Part shown: positions 1 to 14,600 of the stretch, in pieces
How the letters are laid out: each line of letters begins with the position of its first letter
Numbering within the stretch: the first letter of the stretch is position 1
DNA from: Atopsyche davidsoni
Lineage: Eukaryota > Arthropoda > Insecta > Trichoptera > Hydrobiosidae
NCBI GenBank assembly: GCA_022113835.1
Contig: JAILWY010000018.1
Coordinates: forward strand, 9,711,001-9,775,000
Direction of reading: 5' to 3'
Length of the DNA: 64,000 bases
The notes under the pieces: model-generated
What the model was told of the DNA's origin: nothing
Databases searched by the model: none
The model's input: the letters and a program-made list of their open reading frames with translations, nothing else
Made by a program: the position numbers and the translations under genes

Positions 1-3000
1 CGAATCTTGATGATTTTGGTTATAACATGTTAATATCTGACTTGTACAGGTATACCTATTAGATATCATAGATATAAAAATAGTTTCTAGTCGAACCTTT
101 TATTGGTGAACCAACAGAGCACTAAGCTAACTAAGCCATATTAACTGTGCACCACTTCTTAAGTCCGTACATTTCAAATATAATTAAGTTGATCACATAC
201 ATATTAATTAAATATATCATTTATTATCTTGTGAAATATTCACTGTCTGAATAATCACAAATTTTGCAAACTAAATGTAATTTTCATTTTATCGATGGTT
301 AGTAAATTTGTGATGATAATAAAATAAATTTATTACAAAGGTAGATACATATATTTTATATTCACAAACCGTACAGGTTTATGATATTAGGGTTTTGATA
401 CTTCGTTTTATTTAATTTCACCCCCAAATAGTGTACTTTATATTTCACGTTACTGTATCACGCAGAGAATTTATAAAACTGAATCACCATCTTTATGTTT
501 TCCTCGCTGTTATACCCGCAGAGGTTCCACTATAAATTATGTCGTAGAATTTGTCTCTTTTATTTTTGGTACAAATACACCCTAGACCAAATAATTACTC
601 TCTACCCACAACTATCTTTTGACAAAGAAAACATTTTGTAATTATTTTTATTTATTTCTCGTTGATAATAAATCCTGAAGATCCAATAAATATACGTAAA
701 TAATGTTTAAATTGTTTTTTAAAACTCTTGAAATAATTAAATTTCATTAACGATAAATTTACTTTTTAAAAATAATTTTAATTTTTTGATAAATTACGCA
801 ATGTTTTAATGAAAGTTTATGTAAGTCGTAGTAAATATCCGAGATAAATAATACACGAGATAAATTTTTGACATCGTTACTTACAAATTTAAAACAGATT
901 GTTTTAAGTTGTCAGAAATGTTTAGAAATTTATTAGAGTTATGAAAAATTATAAAATAGTCTACGTGAATTTTAAAGACGTGCAAAAAATAAGATTGTAT
1001 CGATATAAATTATTTTATCCCTGCTCAAATGCAAGAGTCATACAATTCTTAATATTTATAATGTGGTAAACCAAAACAATGAAATCTGCTAAATAATAAG
1101 GGTATTAATAAATCTGCATTTAATAAAAACATCTGCATAATCATACATTGCTTTTTCATAAAAACATTTTATGTAATTTGGTAATTATTGATTACTTTTA
1201 TGTATTATCTTAATAAAAACGTATTATTTTCCTCTTCTTGTTCTACTCTATTAGTTTCAATTTTGTGATTTTGAAAAACGATAGATTTATTTCTAAACGT
1301 AATATTTGCTAGTGCTATACAGAATATCTACAAAATACTGCATGATTTTAAAGTAGTTCCAAGCGCACCTTTCAATCCTGTCATAGAGCCAGAATTGATG
1401 TCTAGTCTAAAATATAATATTTTCTCTGCAGTGTTATATGATTGAATAGTTCCTTCCTCGCCAGCAGTAAGTGACACGTGCTGAGGTTTTCTCTCGCTAA
1501 TGTTCCTTGCTATATTTGTACCAGCTTGTACTTACGCTTCACTTGTAACTAATACTAAACTCAATGTTAATATTCTAATTAGCATGAATTTATTATTTAA
1601 TCAAAAAACAAATATTTGATGTTATTGAAAAAATATATAGTAGAGAAAATCTCTTCCGTATACCTACTATATTAAAATATCACTTTTAAAAACATTTTTG
1701 TAAAATTCATCAATCATTTGAAACCTTCCTTACTTTTATTAAATTGTATAGAAAGATTGTAAATGATCACATTTATTTCCAAAACTTGATGTGGAATTTC
1801 ATTATGATGGAAATAATTTAATTTGAATCAGTAATTTTACTCAAAAACAACATTGTATTGTAAAGTTAATTAGACTCGAGACTCTAATTTGTCATGTTAG
1901 CATGCATCTCATTACTGAAACAAAATAACATTTGATGTTTGGAGAACTCCGCCGCATCCGCTATACGTGAGGTGACCATCTCCACAAATAATACTAAAGG
2001 AAAATGCTGCTGTTTAGATTGTTACATATATATACGTTTCTTGTTTTTAATTAAAGATATTTATCAATCTATTCGCGAGTATACCTTAGATCGGTCTAAG
2101 TTTTTTTTGTTTTGTTGAAACTCTTACAGCCGATGTTCGTCTGCTTAATAAATATCCTTCTTAATCGCGCTTTCCTGCATGCACTGCACTGCAACGTTAA
2201 ACTATTCAGTAAATTTGTCTCTAAACTGTTGTCGGTGCTGAATTATGCCACTTACAAATTTCATTATTTTTTGGTATTTGTAGTCAAAGTATTTGACTCA
2301 ATTTAGTAGTCAAATAAATCTTTGCAAAGCTTTACCAAGTTTGAAAAGATTATATGAGGCGAAATACTGAAATTAGGAAAAATTTTGAATTAAACCTTCT
2401 ATTTTCAAATGTGAATATTTTTCTCGGGTTGGCATATAGTCGTGAGTTTACGTATAACTTATAACTTTGCTTTGTTTTTCATTGGCGGTATGTGTAAGGC
2501 GGTCAATGCGGGAGTTATCCAGCACACACGGAACTTTTCCATATCTAATTTTGCTACCTGAAATCAACATATATTTACCTATTGACTATGCTCCAAAACT
2601 CTAGGGGAAACATATTGATCGAATATTTGTAGCTAAGTAGATAATTTGAAACATTATGAATAATTTATGAATATTTCGTAGTAGCCGTAGATTTATTTTG
2701 ATTGTCTTTTTCTATACAGTGAATTTTTGACGAGGTGCTTTGCTTCAATCTATATCAAATACACCACCGGGTTAAAACACAAAAGGTAAAATATTCCTTT
2801 GAATATAAGATGGTCGGTCACCGCAACTGTAAGCTACATATTATACGCTATTTCCGTCATGTACGAGACGAACACAGCTCGAGTCTATGCTAATTGTTTC
2901 TTATATAGCAATGTAGCACACAGAATGGTACGCACAAACAGCCACCAGGCGAATGTATGAAAATAATAATACATAAACTATTTATATGAACGTCGTCGTG

Positions 3001-6000
3001 AAGTATACAGTTGAGGTAATGCTTACTTGGTAGTCACAAGATTTCTTATGTCTTAAAAGACGAGTGTGTCGTCTAGATTTCTCATGATTCATATTAAGTT
3101 TTTTTTAAGTTAAGTGCGCAACCATTTCTTTTAAATTTGTAGAATATTTTTACATTCATTGTCAATGCTTTTAACTCAATGTAACTTACTACAAATGTCT
3201 TAATGCGTGAATCAATATTCAGCAGATATAAAAAAATCAGTCTTCGCACTGCTTTTATCTCCAGCAGCGTCTGCACACTCTGACAGATAAAAGATAATCC
3301 ACGAACGGGAAATTGGAAATATTTTTTCTTGAAAATAGGAAAACAACGAAACTACCAATCATTGACAGTTTTTCATTCTCATAATAAAAAAACCTAGTAA
3401 CAACACAGCAAATAGATCGACCCTTTTGCATTGTACGCAGATTGGCCGGCACGATAAATATATTAATATACATTTAACGCTTCCAGGTTATTAAATACAC
3501 CGAGTCTAATAAATATCAAACTGTAAAGCGATTCTTACTTTTATCGGTAACATAATAATTTTGTCGGTAATTTTCCCTAATTAATTACGCAGAAATGTAT
3601 AACATTGAGCCGACGTGTTTTCGTACACCCCCTACGCGATGTCAGATTAGATAAAGTGCGAGACTAATCCGAGTTTAATAAGCTGTCCCGCAAGTCTACA
3701 GCCGCTTACTTTGAGCCATATCACTATGCATAAGCCCCCGCCTCGTCTTATTGTTGCGGTCTTATTGTTACACAGTGTCTGGCGATAAATTAGATTACGC
3801 GATATTTGCCATGTAGATTGACAAAGTTGAATGAAGAGCCGCGCTGGCTGCCCGGAGTCGCCTTTATACGCGATTGTCTGCATAATGCTATGGAGATTAA
3901 CTTTGCTTAGTTCAATTAATTATGCACGTGAGGATTAAACTGTATTGAAAAACTTCGGCGTTAAAGGAGGGTTCGCTTTTAGGACGGGAGCTTCTTTGAA
4001 TAGTAAATTTATATTAAAGATCTTATCAGGTACCTAGGCTCAGCCTGCTCGCTAACGATGTAGCCTTAAGAATTTTTATAGTGACCGGACTCTCGCGATA
4101 CTCGGCCGAACTATCTTAAAAGGCATCATGCAATAACGACCGTAATGCGGTTTCTCTGGCAGACGTTGTCCTGCAGTTGTTGTGTTCTATCAGTTTATTG
4201 TCTTTCCTCGCTTGAGCGCACCGTCCCGAGCTAAAGTTTTCTCTATGGTCCTTGACTAGTCACCGTATCCAACGCAAAACGTTCAGAATAGCAATATTTT
4301 ACAAAAAAAGCTTCATATACCTCGTTTCATTCATGACTTCGTTTTCAATACCGACACCGCAAAATAAATAATTTAGGTTATAAAGTAAAAATCGATCATT
4401 TGAAACGTGGCGTTATATTTACGTAATGCAAATACGATCAATTACTTTTTATTTAGGTTTTTGATACGACGGGCGGCGATACGATATTATATGGCGTGAC
4501 TGGGTGAAATTTACTGGTCGAGGTCATCATAAAAGGTTTCATTTTACTGCAATAATTTTGTATTTGAATTTTTCTTGCGTATTTTTAGCACGAAAGCCGT
4601 TGCGATCATATCGGCTGAATACAAATGAGTTTTTTAACGCCCCTTATTAACCTCAATGCTTAAATAAAAATACAATATTCACTAACTACCCATTAATTTA
4701 ATAACCATTGCAACGACGATAATACATACAACACGCGGTATGTTGGTAATTTTACAGGAGGGCGTAGTTTTAGAATCCATTATTCTCTTTCCTGTATCTG
4801 CCGCGCAGTGGCGTGCGATTCAATACAACGGGCAAACAATACGAGTATTCCGCGCATAGTTCCCAGTTTTTGTCGAGCCGGAATATTAAACCGATCTGCA
4901 AAGTTTCGGGCATTATGTCCGGTTAGTTTGGCGGCTATTCTCGGGCGGTTGCATTCACCGCGCTATACTCGGGCCTATTCAGTGTGGATTCGTCGGCTTG
5001 ATTTCGTTTTAACTCAAAGTAAGACCTTAATAGCAAATTTACAGTTAGAGCTCCTGTATGCAGCTTTTAACCAGTTAATATTTTTAATATTCCTAAAAGT
5101 TTTACATTTCATAGAAATTTATTTCGTATTGTTTTAAGTATATAAATATGTTGCCTTTATACTCGTATTCATGTACACCTAGTAAATATGACTCTTGGTA
5201 GTCAAGTTTTCTGGTAGCAGTATGATAGTTATTCTTTATACTTGTAATACTGCGATTCACAGGTTTTTAGACCTTCGTGTTCATGTAATTCTAATTTTAT
5301 CAGATTTGATTTAGTAGACAGTGTTTCTAGAGAACAGGGAGCGAGAACGTGATACCATTGCAATATGATGCTGATGTCATTGTAGAATAAACCACAGTGT
5401 ATAAATTCAATTCTTGACAAATGCAGTTGAGCTTAGATAAAACAATAATGGTGTGTGTAACAAATGTTCACAAAAACATTTTGAAATACATTTAAAAAAC
5501 ATTTAAACCTTTGTATTGTCATTGTACATACAATCATACAAGCAAGGTTAACAATATTATGAAAAACCTCTTCATCTCTACTTTCCTTACGTACATTTAT
5601 TTATTTAAAAAAGTTTTTTAACAAATCAGCTGGCCTATACCAACGGAATTCAATATTATATTTAGAATTAATACAATTCGACTAATAGTAAGCCTATAAA
5701 ACCATAAATTTCTTATTTAGTAATATTTAAAATAGTATTTTATCACATTTATATTAAAATGTGTTTTTAAATTGGAGAAATATAACATTGAGTTATTAAA
5801 TATTTAGTACAAATAATAAATACGTATTTTCTTCTGTCACTTCTACTTTTTATAATAATACAATCCACCCGAAATACTAATGTATATTTGATTTATTCGA
5901 CACATAAAAAACCGCACTTATTGATATTGTTCAGTAAAATTATATTTGCAGATACAATCAAAAATCATTATAGAGACAAACGTTACTTACGTAAAGAAAC

Positions 6001-8521
6001 AAATAATTGAAAAGCATGTAATTTTCGTAGCCATTGAAGCGTAATGTGTTCTAATTGGCCTTCACTTTTTATAGTTTATTACAAATCAATGAACACAGTT
6101 GAAGTAATGTCTTTTGATTTGCAAATATCAAGATATGGTTAAACAATCCAACGGCTGTATCGAACATTAGCGATGCAATGCAGAGAGAGTGCCAGCACTA
6201 AAATTAACTTACGCCTTTGATGTTTAAGTTACACCCCCAACAAATGTTAGCGCACTATAGGGGCTTCCAGACGAGATGGTAATTTATCATATTTGAATGC
6301 ACACAGCACCTGAAACCATTTCTCATCTATTCATAATCATTGTTTTGATAAATATATATTTGTTTATGTAAAAAAAATTCAATATTTTTATTTATAGACA
6401 CAAAAAATCAGGTCTCTGAAAAAACAATATGTATTTAATATTTTATTATGAAAATTTGAGTATTGTTAAAAAGTATCCTTTTGTTCAAGTTGAATACAAG
6501 ATAATACATAAGCAGTCTAGTTTATAAAAATGAGTTTATTTGGCAAGGAATTAATTTCTTGTTTTAATTTTTTTGGAACTTAATAGTAATTTGTAGTGAA
6601 ATAATATTATATTGGTTTGTACAATAGTTAAGGAATAATTCAATAGACTTTGATTCAATAGCCTCTTATCTCGGCGGGTCCGCAGCCCGAATTTGTGAAT
6701 TCTAAGAATGCTGACTAAGCAAGAACATAGAGCCCAATTATTAATAAATAACGAACCTCTCATATTATCAATGGACCAAACTCCCCAGAAACACACTAAA
6801 CCTATGTACGTATGAAATTAAATTCCTGAAAACAATTGGATAAGATTGTTCCGCAAAACTTTCAGCAGGCGTCTGGGTTGCTCGAATCCTGAAATTCAGC
6901 CAACATCTCTTTGGGTCGAAGGTTTGCAAGAGACCGGAAGTGAGTCAGTGTATTCATATGTCTTCTCACCGTGTAACCAACGACGAGTAAATTTGAGAGG
7001 ACACAAAAAGTCTTGAAATCTAAATTTACCTTATTTTATAAAATATGAGAGATTTTTTGTGATTTTCCACATTTGTGATTTAACAATTTTTTATTTCATT
7101 ATATTTTCCAGTTCGACTTTTAAAACACCTTTCACATAATAAACCCATTTTACTTTCAATCTTACGATCTTCTATAGTTTTAATAGTAGCCATAAATATC
7201 TTGTGTCTTATTAAGTTTTAAAAAAACCTATATTCCTGGTAAATAATATTTGTATTGTTCATTGAACTAACCGGAATGTAATTGTTCTTTTTGTTTATGT
7301 ATATAGTATATCAAAAGAAAAATAGGAATTCAAGGTTGGTTCCACGCAAAAAAGTTTCTGGCGACCGCATGCTTGGAGTTTAGTTTTTATTACGCAATAC
7401 ATATTAAACTCGACTTTTTTACGAGTATCATATACAACTTTTGTAATAAAATAGTTTATATATTTTTTTCAAATAATACGAGATTACCAATTTAAAAAAT
7501 GCAAAAACATTCAAATTTGATTATTATATCTATATATTTTAAAAATATTTATGTTGGACATCACCGAAAAACATACAAGTTTTGATACATATAAACATAT
7601 CATCGCTAATTTTTCATAATTATTCGTAAAATGAGGATTATTAAAAGCGATAGATTATTCTCATTACCATCAAAATCTTTCAAACATCGTATTTTTCCCT
7701 CGAAAGTGCGGCTTACCAAATGAAGAAGGGGAGGGCGAATTGGTAAATTATTGTAGCAACCCCTAGAGAATACGCTCGCATACATTTGTCTGATAACCAT
7801 CACAAAACAGGGAGGGCCGCGGAGAGGCGAGTTCAAAGTGCCGGAATACAAATACTGCTAATTTTAGTTCCCGCCGACCGACGCGGCGAACAACTTTTGG
7901 GCTCAACTTTTATCGCTACGGTGCCTGCGAGTTATCTTCCTTTAAAGTTACTTTGAATATCCTCCTTATGAATATGTCGAGGTTTTCTCCGCAGCGCCGA
8001 AAGCTGCCGCAGGGAAGATGCCGGAAATTTAATTCGCTAACCTGAAGGATTTAATGAAAATTACATTAGCAGCTTAGTTAACGATGGTTTACGTCAATTT
8101 GAAGCTTTTGTTACACTTTTTGATATGTTTGTACAAAACATGATATGTTGTATTCGAAATATTCCGCTTTTGTATTATATTATTTTCATTATACATTAAA
8201 AATTGATAGTCAGAAAATTATAAAATGAATTACGATAGTTGGTATTTTTATTTATAACGTGTTTTTTTGTACTAACCAAAAATATATTTAATAACGGTTT
8301 GCGTATAGAACAATAAAGAAGCATTTCAATTCACTGTTTATTCTAAGCATTTTACAATTACTTTTGTTTTGTTCTTTAAAAATTGTGACTCGTCTCCTGA
8401 TTCACAGTCAAAGAGTCAAAACGTATGTGTCAGTGTTATACATTCATTGGTAACTTTAAATTATAAGTTATTTTTTCTTTTGTTTTATAGTGATTAAATT
8501 ACTTTGCTTCAAATATCACAA

Positions 8522-8572
<51 letters not shown>

Positions 8573-8657
8573 GTGTGCGTGGTTTTTCGTATTATATGTT
8601 AAAGGTGAAATTTCGCGTTTCAGCTAGAAATAATATTTTGTTAATGTTTATTTTCAG
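1..8657. other. Upstream or first-intron non-coding DNA
   Basis: I see no exon here that I can defend. Open frames are short and AT-rich and lack paired splice signals. Gene 1's first visible exon (8658) starts in phase 1 within an Ig domain, so the start codon and signal peptide must lie upstream, either unrecognised in this stretch or before the window. The segment at about 3600-3970 is richer in GC than its surroundings. It holds a CACGTG E-box near 3925 and ATTGTT Sox-type words near 3750-3770, which is the look of a regulatory element rather than a gene. A second mixed-composition block lies at about 7690-8040. Confidence 0.6.
8526..8569. repeat. (TA)n microsatellite
   Basis: About 44 bp of uninterrupted TA dinucleotide, 88 bp upstream of gene 1's first visible exon. 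Its length probably varies between individuals. Confidence 0.97.
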
Positions 8658-11600
8658 GAGTGCCGTCTATGCGCGACTCCATCACGCGCCCGGTGCACGT
8701 GCAGGAGGGAGACAACGCGCTGCTGACGTGCGTCGTGCGTGACGTGGGCGAGCACGTGGTGCTGTGGAAGTTCGACGAGCGCGACAAGGGCGTGCGCCGC
8801 GTGCTCACGGCCGGCACGGCGCGCACCACCGCCGACCCTCGCTTCAGCGTGCTGCACGACAGCGGTGAGTCTCCCACGCCCTGAAGGGATAGAATACTCA
8901 ACGAGCTTAGTATTTTACTAAAAAACGACAGTCATAAGCGGAAACTTCCTCGAAAGCCTCGAAAGAATCGATGCTGTCCTCCCAAACATTTACTGAATAA
9001 TTTCATACCATTTAACAGCGAATATCATGTTTTCTATAAAAAAAAATTATAATAAAACATTCATAGCAACTCATGTGAATTAGTAACTTATTGCTTCGTA
9101 CTGAACACATCATATGACATACTGACCTGTGCGTTGTTGCCTGCACAGAGTAAAACGTATTTAAATATTGATTTACTTTGAAAAACATTTTTAATCTCAG
9201 ACCTTCTACAACGACCGAGATGCACGTTACACGAGTTCATGAAATTTACATCACAGATAAAGAGAGGGGCAAACCAAAAAGTTTGAACTCTGTTTGACCT
9301 GACCATTTTTTTATAGCTAAAAATGCAGCGGAATTCAGTATCATTTCAATCTTATGAAGTGGACCAAATCGTAATATTATTATATGTATATATTTAAAGA
9401 TAAATGTAAGCTGATTTTAACAATTTGGAAAACCTAGCCTATACAGCAAAAATATTAAATAAAATTTAAAAAAATATATATATGATGTAAAATACCAAAA
9501 AAATGTTCTCTCTACATTATACCTACCCAACTACATTTGGCAAACACGTTGTTGATACGTTGTTATATCATAATTGTTTACTGTTTATTTCCATTTTTAA
9601 TTGATGTTTTAAAAAAAAATTGTGTAACATATAGAGACGTGCGTGGAAACATAAACTGAAAAATTCCACTGAAACTGCGGGTTTTCAATACGAATAACAA
9701 TAAAAAATTATTTTTGATTATGTGACATGTTTGAAAAAATATTTTTCTAGTATACTTTATTGGAAATGTTGATATATTTTGTTATACTTCTCTTGCTTTA
9801 TTTTCAGCGATGCTTTGTCATAATGAATGTCAAACATTAAACATGCATGCATGTCATGTTTTTTTTATTAAAATCCAACAGTATAAATTTGCAACTAAAA
9901 TAATTTTGATAAGCTTTTGGTAAACTTTAGTTGTTTTAAAAACCATTAATAAAACCACCCTTAACAGTTAGTAGATAAATCAAGCATGTTACACCAGGCC
10001 ACATTACATAAATTCATACCATTTGTATCATGTAATCAATAAAAATATTATGTTAAAACATTCATAGCAACTCATGTCAATTAGTAACTTATCGCTTTGT
10101 ACTGAATACATCATTTGACATGGGATTGCTTGCTTTATACATAAAGTTTGGCATCTTTTCAAATCAATATCACTCTCGATGATTAAAACAAGTTGCAGAA
10201 AAGCTATCAGTCTTCTATAATAATTATGAGTTTACAGATAAACCACATCAATCATCCTATGACTAATCCATCTCTAAAGTTCCCTTTTCAGTATTAGAAA
10301 CTAAATCCTTTATCTAAAATACCTAGATAAATATATCATTTGAATATCTCTATAGTAAATTAAAATTAAATAAAACTATAAACACCAACCTAGGTAATAA
10401 ATATTGCGTGTAAATTATTATTACAACTTTATTATTCTTTTAAACTTAATAGTGTGAATGTTTGTGTTTACAAAATTTTATAGAAAAACGTAATAAAAGT
10501 TCTACTTCAATTTAAAACCGAACTAAAAAGCAAATCGATTAATTTTATATGACGAGAATCAGTTCTTTTTTCCATTTAAATCAGTTTTAAATTTATCAAA
10601 TTTAAAAAAAAAACAAATGCTTCATTACTGGAAGATTATAACCGAGAACGGTTATTTTCTTATAATCATAGAAACAAAATTTATCCAATAAAAAATATGT
10701 TATATATTCAATCATCAAAAGCACCGCGAGGAAAATATTTACGATTTCATTTTGAAAACAATAAAATTACAGTATACAACTTTTGTTCCGGTGCCTGCGC
10801 GTCTCAGTTTCCAGTCCTTTGCGCTCATTCGATTTAAATATAAAAAGCACAAAATACGAAGCTCTGGCACATTTCACGTTATAAATAACATTAAAAACGC
10901 GGCACTGACTGGGGGTTGATACGAGGACATCAATATGATATAACCCAGCGCATAAAAAGGAATTCATTTTTTCATGGATAATTTCATTAGAATGACTGTC
11001 GAATAATATATTTATAAAATACGGGAGATAAATAAACATTATAGATGTATCATATTTTTTTGATATATGTATTTATATGGTATATATGATAAAAATGCTG
11101 AAACATTTCTCCGTTTGGGTAATGAATAATTTTTTTAATAATAACCGCTAAAAAAACTTTTGCCATTAGAGAACAGAGAGTCAAGTTATAAATTCATTCA
11201 GAACAGTTATTAGGAGCATAACAACACCCAACTTTCTAGTTTATCAAACTAGGAGGGCGAGTCTTGATCTGTTATTGCATAACTCGGTCCTCACGTGTGC
11301 CGTGTGGAGCCATTTCAGGCTATTAAACCGGGAGAGCGAGCTCATCCGAGGCACTCAATCAGCGCGCCTGGCCCTCGCGCCGGCCTGAGACGGGCGGGGG
11401 TCGGGGGACGGTGGGCGGCCACCGCCTGAAACAACTTATTTCAGTTTGAATTTGCTGAGTACAGCTGAAAAAAACCCTGAAAGATTTAGTCGACAGCAGT
11501 TTTCTCATCTCGGTAGCATTTTATTTAAACATGAGTATGTTTATTTTTTAGTAATTAAAATGAGTAAAAAAAAATTCTATTTTTATAATTCAATATAAAA

Positions 11601-14600
11601 AAGCGTATGCTGTTTGGATAATTTTGTGTGAAACGTTGTCTGCTTGGTGGCATAATTGCTTTTCGAATTTTCGGTTTTTAGCGTAAAGTTAATGCCAAAA
11701 ATGTAACAAGCTGAATACTGATTTATAAATTCCTCAATAAGATTAGTTGAGTTTTTAGATTTATTCCGTGGTGTATACATAAAACTGAATTTTTTACTAT
11801 TTTTAAAAAATGTATCTAAATCTTTTGCAATAAATAAAAAAAAACTAGTTTAGTAACAAAAATGATAAACGCCCGGCAAAAGTTTTGGGCCTGTACAGAT
11901 TTCAAAATAGTTCGTTCCACCTCTGACCTCCCCTGCCCGGCCCTGCGAGGCCCCCGGGGAGTCAAGTTGCCGGCCCGGGGGCACTTGCCTGCCTCCGGTA
12001 CAGATGACAAGGGGGCCCGCTGGTCGATGGAGCTCAATGCACCCGCGGCCCCCGCCGTCTCCGGTCTAGACAGCTGGACTGGCCCCCTGCGAGAAATACA
12101 AACGCATTTTTACAATCAAATAGCGTAAATAGTGCTAATTATGAATATTATTATATAACTAGAAATGTAGTCCGTCATAAAATGACGTATTCGATGAACG
12201 ATGCAATAGTGTTGAACATATGTTTGGCTGACAATTAGATGAATATTTGATTTCATTTTGTACACATATATTTTGAATAACCGGATATTAATTTCGAAAG
12301 CATAGCCATTCTAGGAAATATCACATTTCGTGTCACAAACAACGAATCACTTTCGCTGCACTGTTCTTTATTAGATGCAGTCGTTGTCACGTTCAATTGT
12401 GCTATTCTTTTTGAATGTGTTTAGACGGTGTTATTTTTTTAGGAGGCATTTTAAGTTATTAATGATGTGATTAATAATTTTTAACGCAACTAAAAAATAA
12501 AATTGGTACTTGCGTCAAGTTGACATAAACTGGAAATTTCTTAGAAGCATCATATTTTGTTTTTTTGTAAAAATTCTAAATTTGAAATTCTCACTATGAA
12601 CAACAGAATCATATAATTCGTACATAAAGCATATTTGATAGTTTTATTTAATTAGTTTATGAATGAAAATATTATTCTATCGTCTTGAAATTCGGCACAT
12701 AGCTGCGGAAAAACTTACTGAACTTACGTGCAAAAAATCAGCGTTGTATCTTTTAAGATATTCTATAGAGAACCAAAAAATGAAACATACACACACACAA
12801 TGGCTATTATTATAGTAGATATTTACTCGTTTTCTTGTTTGAGAAATATAATAATCGAGATTGCAATTATATTAAGTTTTGTCGTGTTCACTGATGAATC
12901 TATATAAATGTTACAATGCCGCGTTGACCGACATGTGGAAAGAATCACTTGCTACCCAAGGGTGAATCGAAATTCGTGCTCAAAATATGAATCACGGTGG
13001 GAAATTTCAGCGCCCGCACCCCTCGGTGGGCGTCGTGGTTGCTCGACTTCCGGTAAATGTTTCCATGTAGTGGTAAACAAATCATCAATTATATTTGATT
13101 AATTAATTACGTTTATTAAAATATATATTTAAAAAATATGTTTCGTTGCCTTAATTATTTCGTTATTGAAAATTTAAGTTTAGTCGGCAAATGATCATTT
13201 TTATTTTAAAATGATCTCTAATATATTTTGTGCGTATATATAATATCAAATTGTTTCCGTAAGATAAGTAATTTGCATAATTTTATATATAATTTTCACG
13301 TCAGTCAAATTTATTACTCTTAAATATTAATCTGCATTGAGGGAAGGCTGTTTTAATTCAAACAATTTGAATAACATTTTAGCTCAATTCGTTCTGTGTG
13401 TTAAGTATCACCATTAGAAATAACATCACTGCTCTCTACCCACTCCTGGACGAGAAGCAGTCCCTATCGCTTCCATCTCTTCTCTGTTCTTGGCGGCCGC
13501 TTGTTATTTTCTCAAGCATTAGATTTCATTGATTCATTACATTTTCAAGTATTCCCTAAAGGTTGATACTAATGCAGTGTGTTTTGAATCCAACATCATT
13601 GGCATTGAAAATTCAGCGTAATATTGGAAAGACTCGGACAACAAAGAAGTGGTTAATCCAATTTCATGAGTTTTAAGACACTTTAATATTTAGGATTGAC
13701 ATGTAGGTTTTTACGTTCCTAAAATTCGTTACTAAAAACTTATTGTTTATTTAAAAACAATAAAAATATATCGATTTAAAACTTGGGAGTTTTCCAGATT
13801 ATTTTAGTGTGTTTTATTAGTAATCAGCTCTCAAAATTTATTAATTTCAAAATATTGTGTATGATAAAGTGAAATACAATACTTCAACTAAAATAACTCC
13901 ATTGAATGTGTGAGGATTCACCATAGAATATACTTAAATAAGAAATGCTTTGTGCAAACGACTTGTCAGTCGGGAAATCAGCTACGCCGCCAAGGCGAAG
14001 AATCGAGTCCCTCTTGTCTTCTAAAATTTATTCACTTCTCTCTATCGACATTGACTCCGCCTCCTCATCGTCCATTCATCTACCCATCTATCAGGATCGT
14101 TCGGAGCTACGAACCTAAATAAATAGATTGCAATGTTTTATTCTCCTTTCGTTCGAGCAATACTTCCAGCGCGGGCTGTTTGGATCTCGTTACTACAGCG
14201 ATGCGGTTCTCGCTCATTGTGTCGGTTGCGGCATTGGAGTTTTATATTTTAATCTTAATTTATTTTTTTTTGCAAAAAATCCTAATGATTTGATTTCATA
14301 GTTATATTCAACTTAACTCAGGGTTTTTTAAATTGTGGTTAAAAAAATTGCTTTCACATTGCGAATATAAATACCGTGAATTAAGTCCCTTTAAGAATGG
14401 ATTGAATATAGTTAGATTAAATTTATTAAAATAAATACAAATTATGTTGTTAAAGTTTGAAAACTTCATGGTTTTAGGTTTTAACGCCGTAAAGTTTTGC
14501 GTGACTTATTTTTGACTCACTTAATTCCGATTAATTTATTTAGGTACAAGCTTTAAATGTGCGTATCAAATACACGAATTTATCCGTCTAAGGATATTTT

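Noticed and set aside
2112..2306. Possible signal-peptide exon for gene 1
   Set aside because: The frame starts at TTG; the internal ATG is followed by a hydrophobic but His/Asn-interrupted stretch, and no phase-1 donor follows.
4808..5137. Plus-strand open frame of 109 residues
   Set aside because: Non-ATG start, no domain and no splice context; likely chance in a less AT-rich stretch.
13960..14030. Third tRNA-like B box (AATCGAGTCCC)
   Set aside because: Matches the B-box consensus poorly and has no tRNA-like head or flanking duplication.
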